Origin: Campylobacter volucris
GTDB lineage: Bacteria; Campylobacterota; Campylobacteria; Campylobacterales; Campylobacteraceae
Length of the DNA: 64,000 bases
Reading direction: 5' to 3'
NCBI RefSeq assembly: GCF_008011665.1
Contig: NZ_VOWJ01000031.1
Span: 62,001 to 126,000, forward strand
In this document: piece by piece, positions 29,052 to 37,928 of the stretch
Numbering within the stretch: position 1 is the first letter of the stretch
How the letters are laid out: every line of letters starts with the position of its first letter
Position numbers and translations under genes: made by a program
The notes under the pieces: generated by a model
What the model saw: the letters and a program-made list of their open reading frames with translations, nothing else
What the model was told of the DNA's origin: nothing
Databases searched by the model: none

Positions 29052-29882
29052 ATGAAAAAGCAAATTGATGTAGAAAAAATTCAAAAAATTGGTTTATTTT
29101 GTCGTAAAGATACAAATTTAAACGAGCAAATTATAATTTTGCAAGATATTTTAAAAAAAAGAAATGTTTCTTTGTTTTTTTTAAATGATGAAGATATTAC
29201 TGGAAAAAATTTACAAAATTTAGATTTTTTAATCTCTTTAGGGGGTGATGGCACGCTTTTATCTTTATGCAGGCAAAGCTTTAAATTTAAAAAGGCTATT
29301 TTGGGTATAAATGCTGGAAAATTAGGATTTTTAACAGCTTGCTCTTTTGATGAAATAAAAGATTTTTTTGAAGATTTTTTTGAAGGAAATTTTAGAATAG
29401 AAACTGCAAAAATGTTGCAAATTTCTTTGCATAAAAATGGAAAAATTTACAAAAAATATGCTTTTAATGATGCTGTATTTTCAAGAGATAATGCTTTGAT
29501 GGCTGAAGTAGAAGTGTTTTTTCAAGATAGGCTTTTTAATTCTTATTATGGAGATGGTTTGATTATAGCAAGTTCCAGTGGTTCTACTGCTTATAATATC
29601 AGTGCAGGTGGACCAATAATACATCCTTTAAGTGAAATTTTTGTCTTAACTCCTGTTTGTTCGCATTCTTTAACACAACGCCCTATAGTTTTACCTTTTG
29701 GGTTTGAGCTTGAATTAAAAGTAAAGCAGTGTTTGTTATATTTAGACGGACAAGAAATCATCAATCCACAAGAATATGAAAAAATAACCATAAGTTTGAG
29801 TAAAAAAGAACTCAATTTTATACATAAAGAAAATAGAGATTATTTTCAAGTTTTAAAAGAAAAATTAAATTGGGGAAAATAA
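29052..29882 (+). CDS. nadK: NAD kinase
   Basis: Phosphorylates NAD to NADP. The 276 residues have the GGDG motif in [13 protein letters not shown] (about 60-72), the NAKLGFL-like [11 protein letters not shown], and the glycine-rich [16 protein letters not shown] (about 175-190). No Shine-Dalgarno sequence precedes the ATG and a -10 box sits immediately upstream, so translation may be leaderless. Its stop overlaps the recN start by one base. Confidence 0.95.
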   Translation: MKKQIDVEKIQKIGLFCRKDTNLNEQIIILQDILKKRNVSLFFLNDEDITGKNLQNLDFLISLGGDGTLLSLCRQSFKFKKAILGINAGKLGFLTACSFDEIKDFFEDFFEGNFRIETAKMLQISLHKNGKIYKKYAFNDAVFSRDNALMAEVEVFFQDRLFNSYYGDGLIIASSSGSTAYNISAGGPIIHPLSEIFVLTPVCSHSLTQRPIVLPFGFELELKVKQCLLYLDGQEIINPQEYEKITISLSKKELNFIHKENRDYFQVLKEKLNWGK

Positions 29883-31396
29883 TGATAGAAAGTATTTTGA
29901 TTAAAGAAAATTTAGGTTTTAAATTAGCAAAATTAGATCTTAAACCTGGTCTTACTGTTTTTACTGGACTTAGTGGAGCTGGTAAATCAGTGCTTTTTAA
30001 GGCTATTTTATCTGCTTTTGCTTTGAGTGAGAGTGAAGCAAAAATGGTGGAAATTTTATTAGATGAAAAGCTAAATTTAGAAGACTTTGGGATAGAAAAT
30101 GAAGATTTAAATGTATTTAAATATTTAAAAGATAAAAATACTCGTTATTTTATAAACAATCAACTTATTTCTAAAAAAAATCTACTTACTCTATCAAAAG
30201 AATTTATAAAATATCTTTCAGCTAAGGAAAATAATGAATTTTCAAATGAAAGATTTTTAAATTTACTTGATTGTATGCAAGAAAAAAAAGATGCTAAATT
30301 TAAAGCATTAAAACAAGAATTTAAAGAAATATTTCAACAATATATAGAAGATAAAAATAAGCTAGAGTGTATTAATGAGGAAGAAAAAAAAGTTGAAGAG
30401 TTAAAAGAATTTACTAGCTTTGAAATAGAAAAAATTCAAAATATCAATCCAAAAATTGGTGAATTTGAAGAATTAATGAATGTAAAAAAAAGACTTTCAA
30501 AAAAAGACAAAATCGATGCAGCATGGAATAAAGCTAGTAAAATTTTTGAGCTAGAATCAGCTGTTGTTGATGCATTAAATATTAGTGATGTGGATAGTTC
30601 TTTTTTTTCTGAGTGTTTAAATGAATTAAGAGTGGTTTGGGAAAATCAAAGTTTTGATGAATTTGAATTTAATATAGAAGAAGTGCTTGATCGTATCGAA
30701 AAATTATCTTCTTTAATGTCAAAATATGGAAGTATAGAAGAAGCTTTAGAGGCCTTAAAAACTAAAAAACAAGAATTAGCTCATTATGAAAATTTAAGTT
30801 TTGAAAAAAAAGAATTAGAACAAAGAGTGTCAAAATTCAAAGATCTTTTAGAAGAAAAAAGTAAAAAAATTACTTTAGCGCGCAAGAACCAACTTGGAGA
30901 TTTAGAAAAATTGTTAAATTCCTATCTTTTAAAACTTTATATGAAAGATGTAAAATTACAAATAAAAGAGTGTGAATTAGGAAATTTAGGAAAAGATGAA
31001 ATTGTTTTAAGTATCAATGAAGCAAATGTAAAAAATCTTAGTTCAGGGGAGATTAATCGTTTAAGGCTTTCATTTATTGCCACTGAATGTAATATCATGA
31101 ATAATGCTAAAGGCATTATATTTTTAGATGAAATTGATGCAAATTTAAGTGGTAAAGAGGCTATGAGTATAGCTAAAGTACTTAAGGAGTTGGCCAATTT
31201 TTATCAAATTTTTGCAATATCTCATTTACCTCAGCTTTCTTCAAAAGCAGCAAATCATTTTTTAGTTGAAAAAAATAACGATGAAAGCAAGGTTAGAAAA
31301 ATAGAAGATGAAGAAAGAATTAAAGAATTAGCAAGAATGGTTAGTGGAGAAAACATTACCAAAGAAGCATTGGAATTTGCAAAAACTTTACTTTAA
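29882..31396 (+). CDS. recN: DNA repair protein RecN
   Basis: SMC-like ATPase acting early in double-strand-break repair. Walker A is [11 protein letters not shown] near residue 30. A long central coiled coil runs about 130-340, and the C-terminal half has the signature [11 protein letters not shown], Walker [17 protein letters not shown] and ISHLPQLSS. At 504 residues it is slightly shorter than the E. coli protein. The start is the ATG at 29882 behind GGGGAAAA (TAATG overlap with nadK); an upstream TTG at 29870 is less likely. Confidence 0.93.
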   Translation: MIESILIKENLGFKLAKLDLKPGLTVFTGLSGAGKSVLFKAILSAFALSESEAKMVEILLDEKLNLEDFGIENEDLNVFKYLKDKNTRYFINNQLISKKNLLTLSKEFIKYLSAKENNEFSNERFLNLLDCMQEKKDAKFKALKQEFKEIFQQYIEDKNKLECINEEEKKVEELKEFTSFEIEKIQNINPKIGEFEELMNVKKRLSKKDKIDAAWNKASKIFELESAVVDALNISDVDSSFFSECLNELRVVWENQSFDEFEFNIEEVLDRIEKLSSLMSKYGSIEEALEALKTKKQELAHYENLSFEKKELEQRVSKFKDLLEEKSKKITLARKNQLGDLEKLLNSYLLKLYMKDVKLQIKECELGNLGKDEIVLSINEANVKNLSSGEINRLRLSFIATECNIMNNAKGIIFLDEIDANLSGKEAMSIAKVLKELANFYQIFAISHLPQLSSKAANHFLVEKNNDESKVRKIEDEERIKELARMVSGENITKEALEFAKTLL

Positions 31397-31423
31397 AACA
31401 ATGAAAAGTAAATTTCAATATGT

Positions 31424-31429
31424 TATAAT
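31424..31429 (+). promoter_or_regulatory. Putative -10 box for cbrR
   Basis: TGTTATAATG contains an extended TATAAT 43 nt upstream of the cbrR ATG in the 75-nt gap after recN. The GAGAG ribosome-binding site precedes the start. Confidence 0.55.
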
Positions 31430-31471
31430 GATGATTTTATTTTAAATATTTTATATAAAGAGAGATTGCCT

Positions 31472-32716
31472 ATGGAAGAAAAAATTTTAATTATTGATGA
31501 TAACAAAATGCTCACAAAGCTTTTAGCGAAAAAAGTTGAGAGCACTTTAGGATTAAAAGTAGATGTTGCTTTTGATATGAATGGGGCAAAAGAATTATTA
31601 AAAAATGATTATTTCATGGCTTTTGTTGATCTTTGTTTGCCTGATGCTCCAAATGGCGAAGTTGTGGATGTAGTTTTAGAAAAAAATATCCCTGCTATTG
31701 TTTTAACAGGAAGTAGTGATGGACAAACTAGAAAGAAATTTATGGAAAAAGACATTATCCACTACATCCAAAAAGAAAGTGAAAGCTGTATTGATGAGAT
31801 GTTAAGCTCTATTAGAATGCTTCAAAAAAACAATAAAACTAAAATTATATTAGCCATAGCAAATGTAGCTTTACGCGCTGAAATGAAAAAGAATTTAAAT
31901 AATCAACTTTTTAATGTCTTAGCAGCTGCACATGGAGAAGAAGCTTTAAATTATTTAAGTGATAATCCTGATACAAAATTAGTAATTTGTGATGCGACTA
32001 TGCCGGTGATTAATGGAGAAGATTTATTGGTTGAAATTCGCTCAAAATACTCCAAAATAGATCTTGGAGTTATCATGGTTGGTGATAAAGATGATGCTTT
32101 AGAGGCTAGAGCGTTTAGAAAGGGTGTAAATGATTATGTGATTAGACCTTTCCAAAAAGAATCTTTAAATTGTAGAGTTAATAATTGTCTTGATTATATG
32201 CAAAAATGCGTTTTATTAGATGAATATAGTCTAAATAAAGATTTGCTTACAGGTTTTGATGATCATATTACTTTTGAGAAAAAATTTTATGATTATCTTG
32301 AAGATGTTCAAGGTGGAGAAGATTTTGCTTTGGCGCTAATTGATATCGATAATTTGGCAACTATTAATTATGAGATTAGTTATGATTGTGGCGATGGAAT
32401 TATCAAATATACTGCTAAAAAAATCAAAGATCAAATTCGTGGTATGGATTTAGCAACTAAAATTGAAGATGGCAAATTTTATGTGGTGTTAAAAAATACC
32501 GGAAATAAAGATGCATTAAAAACTTTTTCTAATATTAGAGTGAGTATTTCTAAAGAAAGTGCGTTGATCGCTTTAGATGAAGTTGATTATAGCGTGTCTA
32601 TTGGGGTTGCATTTGGTCAAAAAGGAAGTAATGCTCAAGATTTATATAATAATGCTCAAAAAGCTTTAGACTTAGCAAAAGCTAATGGAAGAAATAGGGT
32701 AGAGGTATGTTTTTAG
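31472..32716 (+). CDS. cbrR: CbrR-like regulator: two receiver domains and a degenerate GGDEF
   Basis: A 414-residue response regulator. REC1 (1-118) is complete: acidic pair D9-D10, phosphoacceptor D53, T79, K101. REC2 (about 123-240) keeps D174 but has A130-N131 in place of the acidic pair and R225 in place of the lysine. The output domain (about 250-414) is GGDEF-like, but the signature reads E332-D-G-K-F336, so diguanylate cyclase activity is unlikely. In C. jejuni the syntenic Cj0643 (CbrR) is tied to bile resistance. The ATG at 31472 is preferred to a TTG at 31466. Confidence 0.85.
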   Translation: MEEKILIIDDNKMLTKLLAKKVESTLGLKVDVAFDMNGAKELLKNDYFMAFVDLCLPDAPNGEVVDVVLEKNIPAIVLTGSSDGQTRKKFMEKDIIHYIQKESESCIDEMLSSIRMLQKNNKTKIILAIANVALRAEMKKNLNNQLFNVLAAAHGEEALNYLSDNPDTKLVICDATMPVINGEDLLVEIRSKYSKIDLGVIMVGDKDDALEARAFRKGVNDYVIRPFQKESLNCRVNNCLDYMQKCVLLDEYSLNKDLLTGFDDHITFEKKFYDYLEDVQGGEDFALALIDIDNLATINYEISYDCGDGIIKYTAKKIKDQIRGMDLATKIEDGKFYVVLKNTGNKDALKTFSNIRVSISKESALIALDEVDYSVSIGVAFGQKGSNAQDLYNNAQKALDLAKANGRNRVEVCF

Positions 32717-33507
32717 ATTGTGATTTTGAAAATAAAATCATAGATACTCATTGTCATTTAGATAATCAAGCTTATTTTGGTTATTTAGATGAAATGCTTT
32801 GTAATGCTTTTGCAAATGGAGTGGATAAGATCATCATTCCGGGAGCTGATATTAAAGATTTACCGAGGGCAAGAGAGATTGCACATCGCTATGAGGGTGT
32901 ATATTTTGCATGTGGAGTGCATCCTTATGATATAGATGAATTTGATATAGAGATTTTAAAAGAATTTATCACTGATGATAAATGTATAGCTGTTGGAGAA
33001 TGTGGGCTTGATTATTATCGTTTAAAAAGTGAAGATGTTAAGATAAAAGAAAAACAAAAAGAAGTTTTTGTTTCTCAAATCAATTTAGCATCAGAATATA
33101 ATAAACCTTTAATTGTTCATGTAAGAGATGCAAATGAAGATAGTTATAATATCTTAAATTCATATGCAGATAGATTAAATGGTGGAGTATTGCATTGTTT
33201 TAATTCTAGCGAGCTTTTGTTAAATTTGTCAAAAAAAGGATTTTATTTTGGTATAGGCGGAGTTTTAACATTTAAAAATGCTAAAAATTTACTTGAAATT
33301 TTACCCAAAATTCCAAAAGAAAAATTACTTTTAGAAACTGATGGACCATACTTAACTCCAGAACCTCACAGAGGTAAAACAAACGATCCTATTTTAACTC
33401 ATTTTGTAGTACAAAAAATGGCTCAAATTTTAAATATTACCAAAAATGAAGTAGTTAAAATTACCAATTTAAATGCAAATAAATTGTTTTTTCAAGGTAT
33501 AAAATGA
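32707..33507 (+). CDS. tatD: TatD-family metal-dependent hydrolase (DNase)
   Basis: TIM-barrel amidohydrolase, 266 residues. Metal ligands lie in IIDTHCHLD (about 11-19), VGECGLDYYR (about 96-105), HVRDAN, LHCFN, and ETDGPYLTPEPHRG. Family members have 3'-5' exonuclease or D-aminoacyl-tRNA deacylase-like activity; which applies here is not known. It overlaps cbrR by 10 nt and mltD by 4 nt, suggesting coupled translation. Confidence 0.9.
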   Translation: MFLDCDFENKIIDTHCHLDNQAYFGYLDEMLCNAFANGVDKIIIPGADIKDLPRAREIAHRYEGVYFACGVHPYDIDEFDIEILKEFITDDKCIAVGECGLDYYRLKSEDVKIKEKQKEVFVSQINLASEYNKPLIVHVRDANEDSYNILNSYADRLNGGVLHCFNSSELLLNLSKKGFYFGIGGVLTFKNAKNLLEILPKIPKEKLLLETDGPYLTPEPHRGKTNDPILTHFVVQKMAQILNITKNEVVKITNLNANKLFFQGIK

Positions 33508-34655
33508 TAAAAAACAAAATTTTTTGTTTAATAATTTTATTTTATACTCATTTGTATGCTTTGCAAACTAGCCCAGAACACTATAGTCAACAAGCACAAA
33601 TTTTAAGAAATTTAGATATCGAACCAAGTTATTTAAGTGATGTAATTTTTTTAGAATTTAAAGAATCTTCGATTGATATACACTCTAAGACTTTAGTTGA
33701 TACTATGAGAGAATTTTATAAAATTACTCCAATTATTCGTAAAATTTTAGAAAAAGAAAATATACCTCAAGAATTTTTATATTTGGCCATTGTAGAATCA
33801 GGTTTGAAAACCCATAGTGTTTCTAAGACTAAAGCAGTGGGTGTTTGGCAGTTTATGAAACCAACTGCACAAACTTTAGGTTTAAGAATTGATCCTTATG
33901 TGGATGAAAGAAAGGACTTGGTAAAATCAACTTATGCTGCAATTGCTTATTTAAGGCAATTAAAAGAACAATTTGGAAAATGGTATTTAGCGATTTTAGC
34001 GTATAATTGTGGTGATGGAAAACTAAGACAAGCTATAAAAATGGCTAAAAGTGATGATTTAAAAGTCTTGCTTGATCCGGATAAAAAATTTTTACCTTTA
34101 GAAACTAGAGTTTTTATACGAAAAATTTTAACTATGGCTTTTTTGGCTAATAATAATGACTTTTTAATCTCTCAAGATGGTGCTTTATTAAACTATGCTT
34201 TATCTAGCGAAGTAGAAAAAAATTCCGTTCCATCCAGTGTTTCATTAAAAGATCTTGCAAAACTTGCTAAAATGCCTTATAAGGAATTTAAACGCTATAA
34301 TCCACATTTTAATTTTGATTTTACTCCACCTGATAAAAAAGATTATTATGTATATGTACCACTTGGAAAAAGCTCTGTATTTAAACAAAACTTAAAAGAA
34401 GTAAAATTAGCCAAAGTAGATACAACTATTCCTTATACAAAAATTTATGTTGTCAAAAAAGGAGATAGTATATACACCATAGCTAAAAAACATAATATTA
34501 GCGTTGAGACGATAAAAGAATACAACAAAATCAAAGGAAATTTAATCAATATCAATCAAAAATTAGTTTTAAAAATTAAGGAGAAAAAAAATGAGAAAAT
34601 TCAAACTGCCAAAAGAACATCAAAAGACAATCATACAAAAATCGTTAGTCGCTAG
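33504..34655 (+). CDS. mltD: Membrane-bound lytic transglycosylase MltD-like, LysM domain
   Basis: Cleaves peptidoglycan glycan strands in the periplasm. A signal peptide of about 19 residues ends YALQ, without a lipobox. The SLT domain (about 75-215) has the catalytic glutamate in IVESGLKTHSVSKTKAVGVW, then WYLAILAYNCGDGKL. A single LysM module lies at the C-terminus (about 312-360, YVVKKGDSIYTIAKKHN). The last 65 nt overlap the start of rlpA in another frame. Confidence 0.9.
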   Translation: MIKNKIFCLIILFYTHLYALQTSPEHYSQQAQILRNLDIEPSYLSDVIFLEFKESSIDIHSKTLVDTMREFYKITPIIRKILEKENIPQEFLYLAIVESGLKTHSVSKTKAVGVWQFMKPTAQTLGLRIDPYVDERKDLVKSTYAAIAYLRQLKEQFGKWYLAILAYNCGDGKLRQAIKMAKSDDLKVLLDPDKKFLPLETRVFIRKILTMAFLANNNDFLISQDGALLNYALSSEVEKNSVPSSVSLKDLAKLAKMPYKEFKRYNPHFNFDFTPPDKKDYYVYVPLGKSSVFKQNLKEVKLAKVDTTIPYTKIYVVKKGDSIYTIAKKHNISVETIKEYNKIKGNLININQKLVLKIKEKKNEKIQTAKRTSKDNHTKIVSR

Positions 34656-35430
34656 TTGTATTGGAATTTTATTTAGTGCTTGTAGTATAGCACCTATAAG
34701 TGCTCCTACTGTGTATTATCCAGAAAGAGATTTTAAAAGTGTAAAACATAATAATACCAATCTTAAGGGCACAATGAAACCTTATACTATTAATGGTAAA
34801 ACTTATTATCCAACTGTTGTGGAAGTAGGAGAGACTGCCGATGGTATAGCTAGCTGGTATGGTCCAGGTTTTCATGGTAAAAAAACTTCTAATGGCGAAA
34901 CTTATGATCAGCATGCTTACACTGCAGCACATAAAACTTTACCTATGAATACTATTGTAAAAGTAACAAATTTAAAAAATCAACGCCAAACAACAGTTAG
35001 AATTAATGATAGGGGTCCTTTTGTAGCGGGAAGAATTATTGATTTATCAAATGTTGCAGCAAGAGATATTGATATGATTCAATCTGGAACAGCCCCTGTT
35101 AGACTTGAAGTAATTGGCTTTGGTACAAGTGCAAATTCAGGTTCAGTTCATACTAATTCTAATTTAGGCAGCAATGGAGAAATAGCTGATAGTGGTCATA
35201 TTTTCCAAGGTGGAAATTTTATGGTGCAAATTGGTGCTTTTAGAAATAAAAGTGGTGCAGATTTAATTGCTAGTAGATATAAAAATTATCAATCTTATAC
35301 TTCTACTATCCAAACAAGTGCTAAAGATGGATTGCATAGAGTATTTTTAAAAGGCTTTAGAAGTGAACAAGAAGCAAGAGATTTTGTAGATAGTGGATCT
35401 TTTCCAGGTGCATTTATAGTAAGAGAGTAA
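34591..35430 (+). CDS. rlpA: Septal-ring lytic transglycosylase/lipoprotein RlpA
   Basis: Outer-membrane lipoprotein of 279 residues. The signal ends LFSAC (lipid on C31). The double-psi beta-barrel domain (about 80-170) has GIASWYGPGFHGKKTSNGE and VRINDRGPFVAGRIIDLS, with the His and Asp residues of active RlpA. The C-terminal SPOR domain (about 205-278, FMVQIGAFRNKSGA) binds denuded glycan at division sites. The ATG at 34591 sits behind AAGGAG, so the 65-nt overlap with mltD appears real and couples two peptidoglycan lyases. Confidence 0.92.
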   Translation: MRKFKLPKEHQKTIIQKSLVASCIGILFSACSIAPISAPTVYYPERDFKSVKHNNTNLKGTMKPYTINGKTYYPTVVEVGETADGIASWYGPGFHGKKTSNGETYDQHAYTAAHKTLPMNTIVKVTNLKNQRQTTVRINDRGPFVAGRIIDLSNVAARDIDMIQSGTAPVRLEVIGFGTSANSGSVHTNSNLGSNGEIADSGHIFQGGNFMVQIGAFRNKSGADLIASRYKNYQSYTSTIQTSAKDGLHRVFLKGFRSEQEARDFVDSGSFPGAFIVRE

Positions 35431-35431
35431 C

Positions 35432-35920
35432 ATGATAGAACTTATATTTTTAGATGTAGATGGTTGTTTAACAGATGGTAAAATCATCTACACACAAAAT
35501 TATGGCGAGATAAAAGAATTTAATGTAAAAGATGGAGCCGCAATAGAAGCGTGGCAAAAACTTGGAAAAAAAGTTGCAATCATCACAGGAAGAACTAGTG
35601 AGTGTGTGTATTTTAGAGCTAGAGATTTGAAAATTGATCTTGTTTATCAAGGAATTAGCGATAAACTAACTTGTGCAAAAGAAATTTTAGAAAAATTAAA
35701 TTTAGATTTTTCTCAATGTGCTGCTATTGGGGATTATTATAATGATATGGCTTTATTAGAAGCTGTAGAATATAGTTTTAAACCAAAAGATGGACACAAG
35801 GCATTAAAAACGCATAAGGTTTTAAATAGAAAAGGCGGAAATGGTGCTGTAAATGAGATGATAGAAATTTTAATCGAATATAATAATATGCAAGCGCAAT
35901 GGAATAAGCTTTGGCGATAA
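35432..35920 (+). CDS. kdsC: 3-deoxy-D-manno-octulosonate 8-phosphate phosphatase
   Basis: HAD-superfamily phosphatase releasing KDO for lipooligosaccharide core. The 162 residues carry motif I LDVDGCLTDG (D7, D9), motif II ITGRTS, and motif IV GDYYNDMALLE. It has no cap domain, consistent with a tetrameric C0-type KdsC. It begins just after rlpA and overlaps lptC by 10 nt, heading a LOS-transport gene cluster. Confidence 0.93.
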   Translation: MIELIFLDVDGCLTDGKIIYTQNYGEIKEFNVKDGAAIEAWQKLGKKVAIITGRTSECVYFRARDLKIDLVYQGISDKLTCAKEILEKLNLDFSQCAAIGDYYNDMALLEAVEYSFKPKDGHKALKTHKVLNRKGGNGAVNEMIEILIEYNNMQAQWNKLWR

Positions 35921-36417
35921 AAATTTTTGCTATTTTAATGAGCTTGTTTATTTTTGTAATGGTGATTTTAAGTACGCAAGATCCATATTTGTTTAATATC
36001 AAACCACAAAATATTCAAGTAGCTAATACTCAAGCTTTTGAAGTGATCGATTATGAGTTAAATAGTACCAGTGTTAAAGCAAGTTATGAAGCTACGCGTT
36101 GGGTAAAATATGAAGATAAAGATATTTTTGATGATTTGAAGGTTAAAGGTATAGATTATAATTTAAGTTCAAATTTACTTATAAGAGATGAGGAAAAATC
36201 TATTTTAGAAGGTAATGTAAGTTATTTTGATTTAAATAAAACTTCTATTTTTACGCAAAAAGCAATTTATGATATGGATAAAAAAATACTTTATTCTAAT
36301 GATAAATTTAAAGCCTATTTGGGATTAAATGAAATTTTTGGAGATAATTTTTTATACCAACTTGAAGATAAGACATTAAAAATTCAAAGGATAAAAGCAT
36401 GGTTTTTAGATTATTAA
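35911..36417 (+). CDS. lptC: LPS export ABC transporter periplasmic protein LptC
   Basis: Bitopic protein that passes lipooligosaccharide from LptBFG to LptA. The 168 residues have one N-terminal membrane segment (about 4-22) and a beta-jellyroll OstA-like body. Three D/E-x-N-x-S/T sequons are present (ELNST with N51, DYNLS with N84, DLNKT with N109), so it is a probable multi-site Pgl glycoprotein. The start is a TTG at 35911 inside kdsC; a later ATG at 35938 would cut into the membrane helix. lptA overlaps its end by 19 nt. Confidence 0.82.
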   Translation: MAIKIFAILMSLFIFVMVILSTQDPYLFNIKPQNIQVANTQAFEVIDYELNSTSVKASYEATRWVKYEDKDIFDDLKVKGIDYNLSSNLLIRDEEKSILEGNVSYFDLNKTSIFTQKAIYDMDKKILYSNDKFKAYLGLNEIFGDNFLYQLEDKTLKIQRIKAWFLDY

Positions 36418-36857
36418 TGAGTTTATGCCTAATTAGCGTTTTTTCTTTAGCTGTGCAAAAAATAGAAGTGAGTGCAAAAGATTTTTATTTGGATGAAAAA
36501 AATGAAAAAAGTATTTTAAGCGGCGATGTGGAGGTAAAAAAAGGAAAAGATGTGTTAAATTCTCAAAAATTAACTATTTTTATGAAAAACAAACAACCTA
36601 TAAAATATATTGCTACTGATGATGCTAAATTTAAAATTCAAATGAAAGATAAAACCTACTATGGTAGTGGCGATGAATTTATTTATACTGTGAAAAATGA
36701 TACCTATGAGATTATTGGGAATGCAAGTATTGTTGAGTTTGAAACTAATAAGCAATTGTTTGGAGATAAAATAATAGTAGATAGAAAAAATATGACCTAC
36801 AGAGTTATTAGTAAAGACAATAAACCAGCTAAATTTATATTTGAAGTAAAAGAATGA
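36399..36857 (+). CDS. lptA: LPS transport periplasmic bridge protein LptA
   Basis: Periplasmic OstA/LptA-domain protein of 152 residues with a signal peptide (about 1-18, cleavage near LAVQ). The body is repetitive beta-strand with DEKNEKSILSGDVEVKKGK and FGDKIIVDRKNMTYRV, typical of the LptA jellyroll that forms the bridge between LptC and LptD. It starts inside lptC with AAAGG 8 nt upstream, and overlaps engB as ATGA. Confidence 0.88.
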   Translation: MVFRLLMSLCLISVFSLAVQKIEVSAKDFYLDEKNEKSILSGDVEVKKGKDVLNSQKLTIFMKNKQPIKYIATDDAKFKIQMKDKTYYGSGDEFIYTVKNDTYEIIGNASIVEFETNKQLFGDKIIVDRKNMTYRVISKDNKPAKFIFEVKE

Positions 36858-37453
36858 TACTTAATGCTAAATTTTTAGTTTCTGCATCAAAAATAGACAA
36901 TGCTCCAGAGCCAATTTGTACCGAGATTGCATTTTTAGGTCGATCTAATGTTGGCAAGAGTTCATTGATTAATACCTTGTGTAAAAACAAAAATTTAGCA
37001 AAAAGCTCATCTACTCCAGGAAAAACTCAATTGATTAATTTTTTTGAACTAAATTGCAAAAGACAAGAGGAAAAATTTAAATTAATTTTTATTGATTTGC
37101 CAGGTTTTGGTTATGCTAAAGTTAGTAAAAAAACTAAAGAAATTTGGAATAAAAATTTAGACGAATTTTTAAAAGAAAGAACTTCCATAAAACTTTTTAT
37201 ACATTTAGTTGATTCTAGGCATGAAAAATTAGATACAGATTTAAATTTAGACGAGTACTTAAATTCATTTTTAAGAGCGGATCAAAAAAAAATCACAGTT
37301 TTTACAAAATGTGATAAATTAAATCAAAGCCAAAAAACAAAACTTTTAAATGCTAACAAAAGTGCAATTTTAATTTCAAATTTAAAAAAACAAGGTATAG
37401 AAAAACTAGAACAAGCAATTATCAATGAAAGCTTGGGTTTAAATGAGAACTAA
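36854..37453 (+). CDS. engB: Ribosome biogenesis GTP-binding protein EngB/YsxC
   Basis: TRAFAC GTPase of 199 residues needed for large-subunit maturation. G1 is GRSNVGKSS (about 29-37), G2 region STPGKTQ, G3 DLPGFGYA, G4 TKCDK and a G5-like ISNLKKQG near 177. It overlaps lptA by 4 nt and mreD by 11 nt in the kdsC-lptC-lptA-engB-mreD-mrdA run. Confidence 0.95.
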   Translation: MILNAKFLVSASKIDNAPEPICTEIAFLGRSNVGKSSLINTLCKNKNLAKSSSTPGKTQLINFFELNCKRQEEKFKLIFIDLPGFGYAKVSKKTKEIWNKNLDEFLKERTSIKLFIHLVDSRHEKLDTDLNLDEYLNSFLRADQKKITVFTKCDKLNQSQKTKLLNANKSAILISNLKKQGIEKLEQAIINESLGLNEN

Positions 37454-37928
37454 GATTAAAAATAAATTTGATTTATCTTATTTATTTTTTTATTTTTCAT
37501 TGATATTTTATCAAATACTCTCATCGATATATTATTGGTTGCCGCCATTAATTGGGGTGTTTTTTTGCTATATGATTGTATTGCTAAAAGAAAGAGAAAG
37601 AACGCTCAATAAACTTGATTTTAGATGGTATTTTTCTTTATTTTATATTTTATTGATTGATATTATTCATGGATTTTATATTTTTAGTTCTTGGATAGCT
37701 TTTTTTGTTTTTTATAATGTATTTGTGGATTGGTTTAAAAGTAAGCTAAAACTTGGGCCTTATTTGTTGGTTATTTTTACTTTTTGTGCTTATGTTTTTA
37801 TTTATATTTTTGATGTATTCTTAGCTTATTTAGATAATCAAAAAATTTTAAAATTTGGTATTGAATATTTGTGGTTTTTTGCTCTAGAAGCATTAATTTC
37901 TTTTGTGATTTTTAAAGGTAAAATTTAA
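37443..37928 (+). CDS. mreD: MreD-like rod-shape membrane protein
   Basis: A 161-residue, very hydrophobic protein with about five membrane helices and basic inter-helix loops. Sequence is weakly conserved, but the size, topology and position directly before a class B PBP2 match MreD of the elongasome. It overlaps engB by 11 nt and mrdA by 1 nt. It corresponds to Cj0651 by synteny. The assignment relies mostly on context. Confidence 0.6.
   Translation: MRTKIKNKFDLSYLFFYFSLIFYQILSSIYYWLPPLIGVFFCYMIVLLKERERTLNKLDFRWYFSLFYILLIDIIHGFYIFSSWIAFFVFYNVFVDWFKSKLKLGPYLLVIFTFCAYVFIYIFDVFLAYLDNQKILKFGIEYLWFFALEALISFVIFKGKI

Noticed and set aside
31472-32716. Active diguanylate cyclase
   Set aside because: The signature reads EDGKF rather than GGDEF, so cyclase activity should not be assumed.
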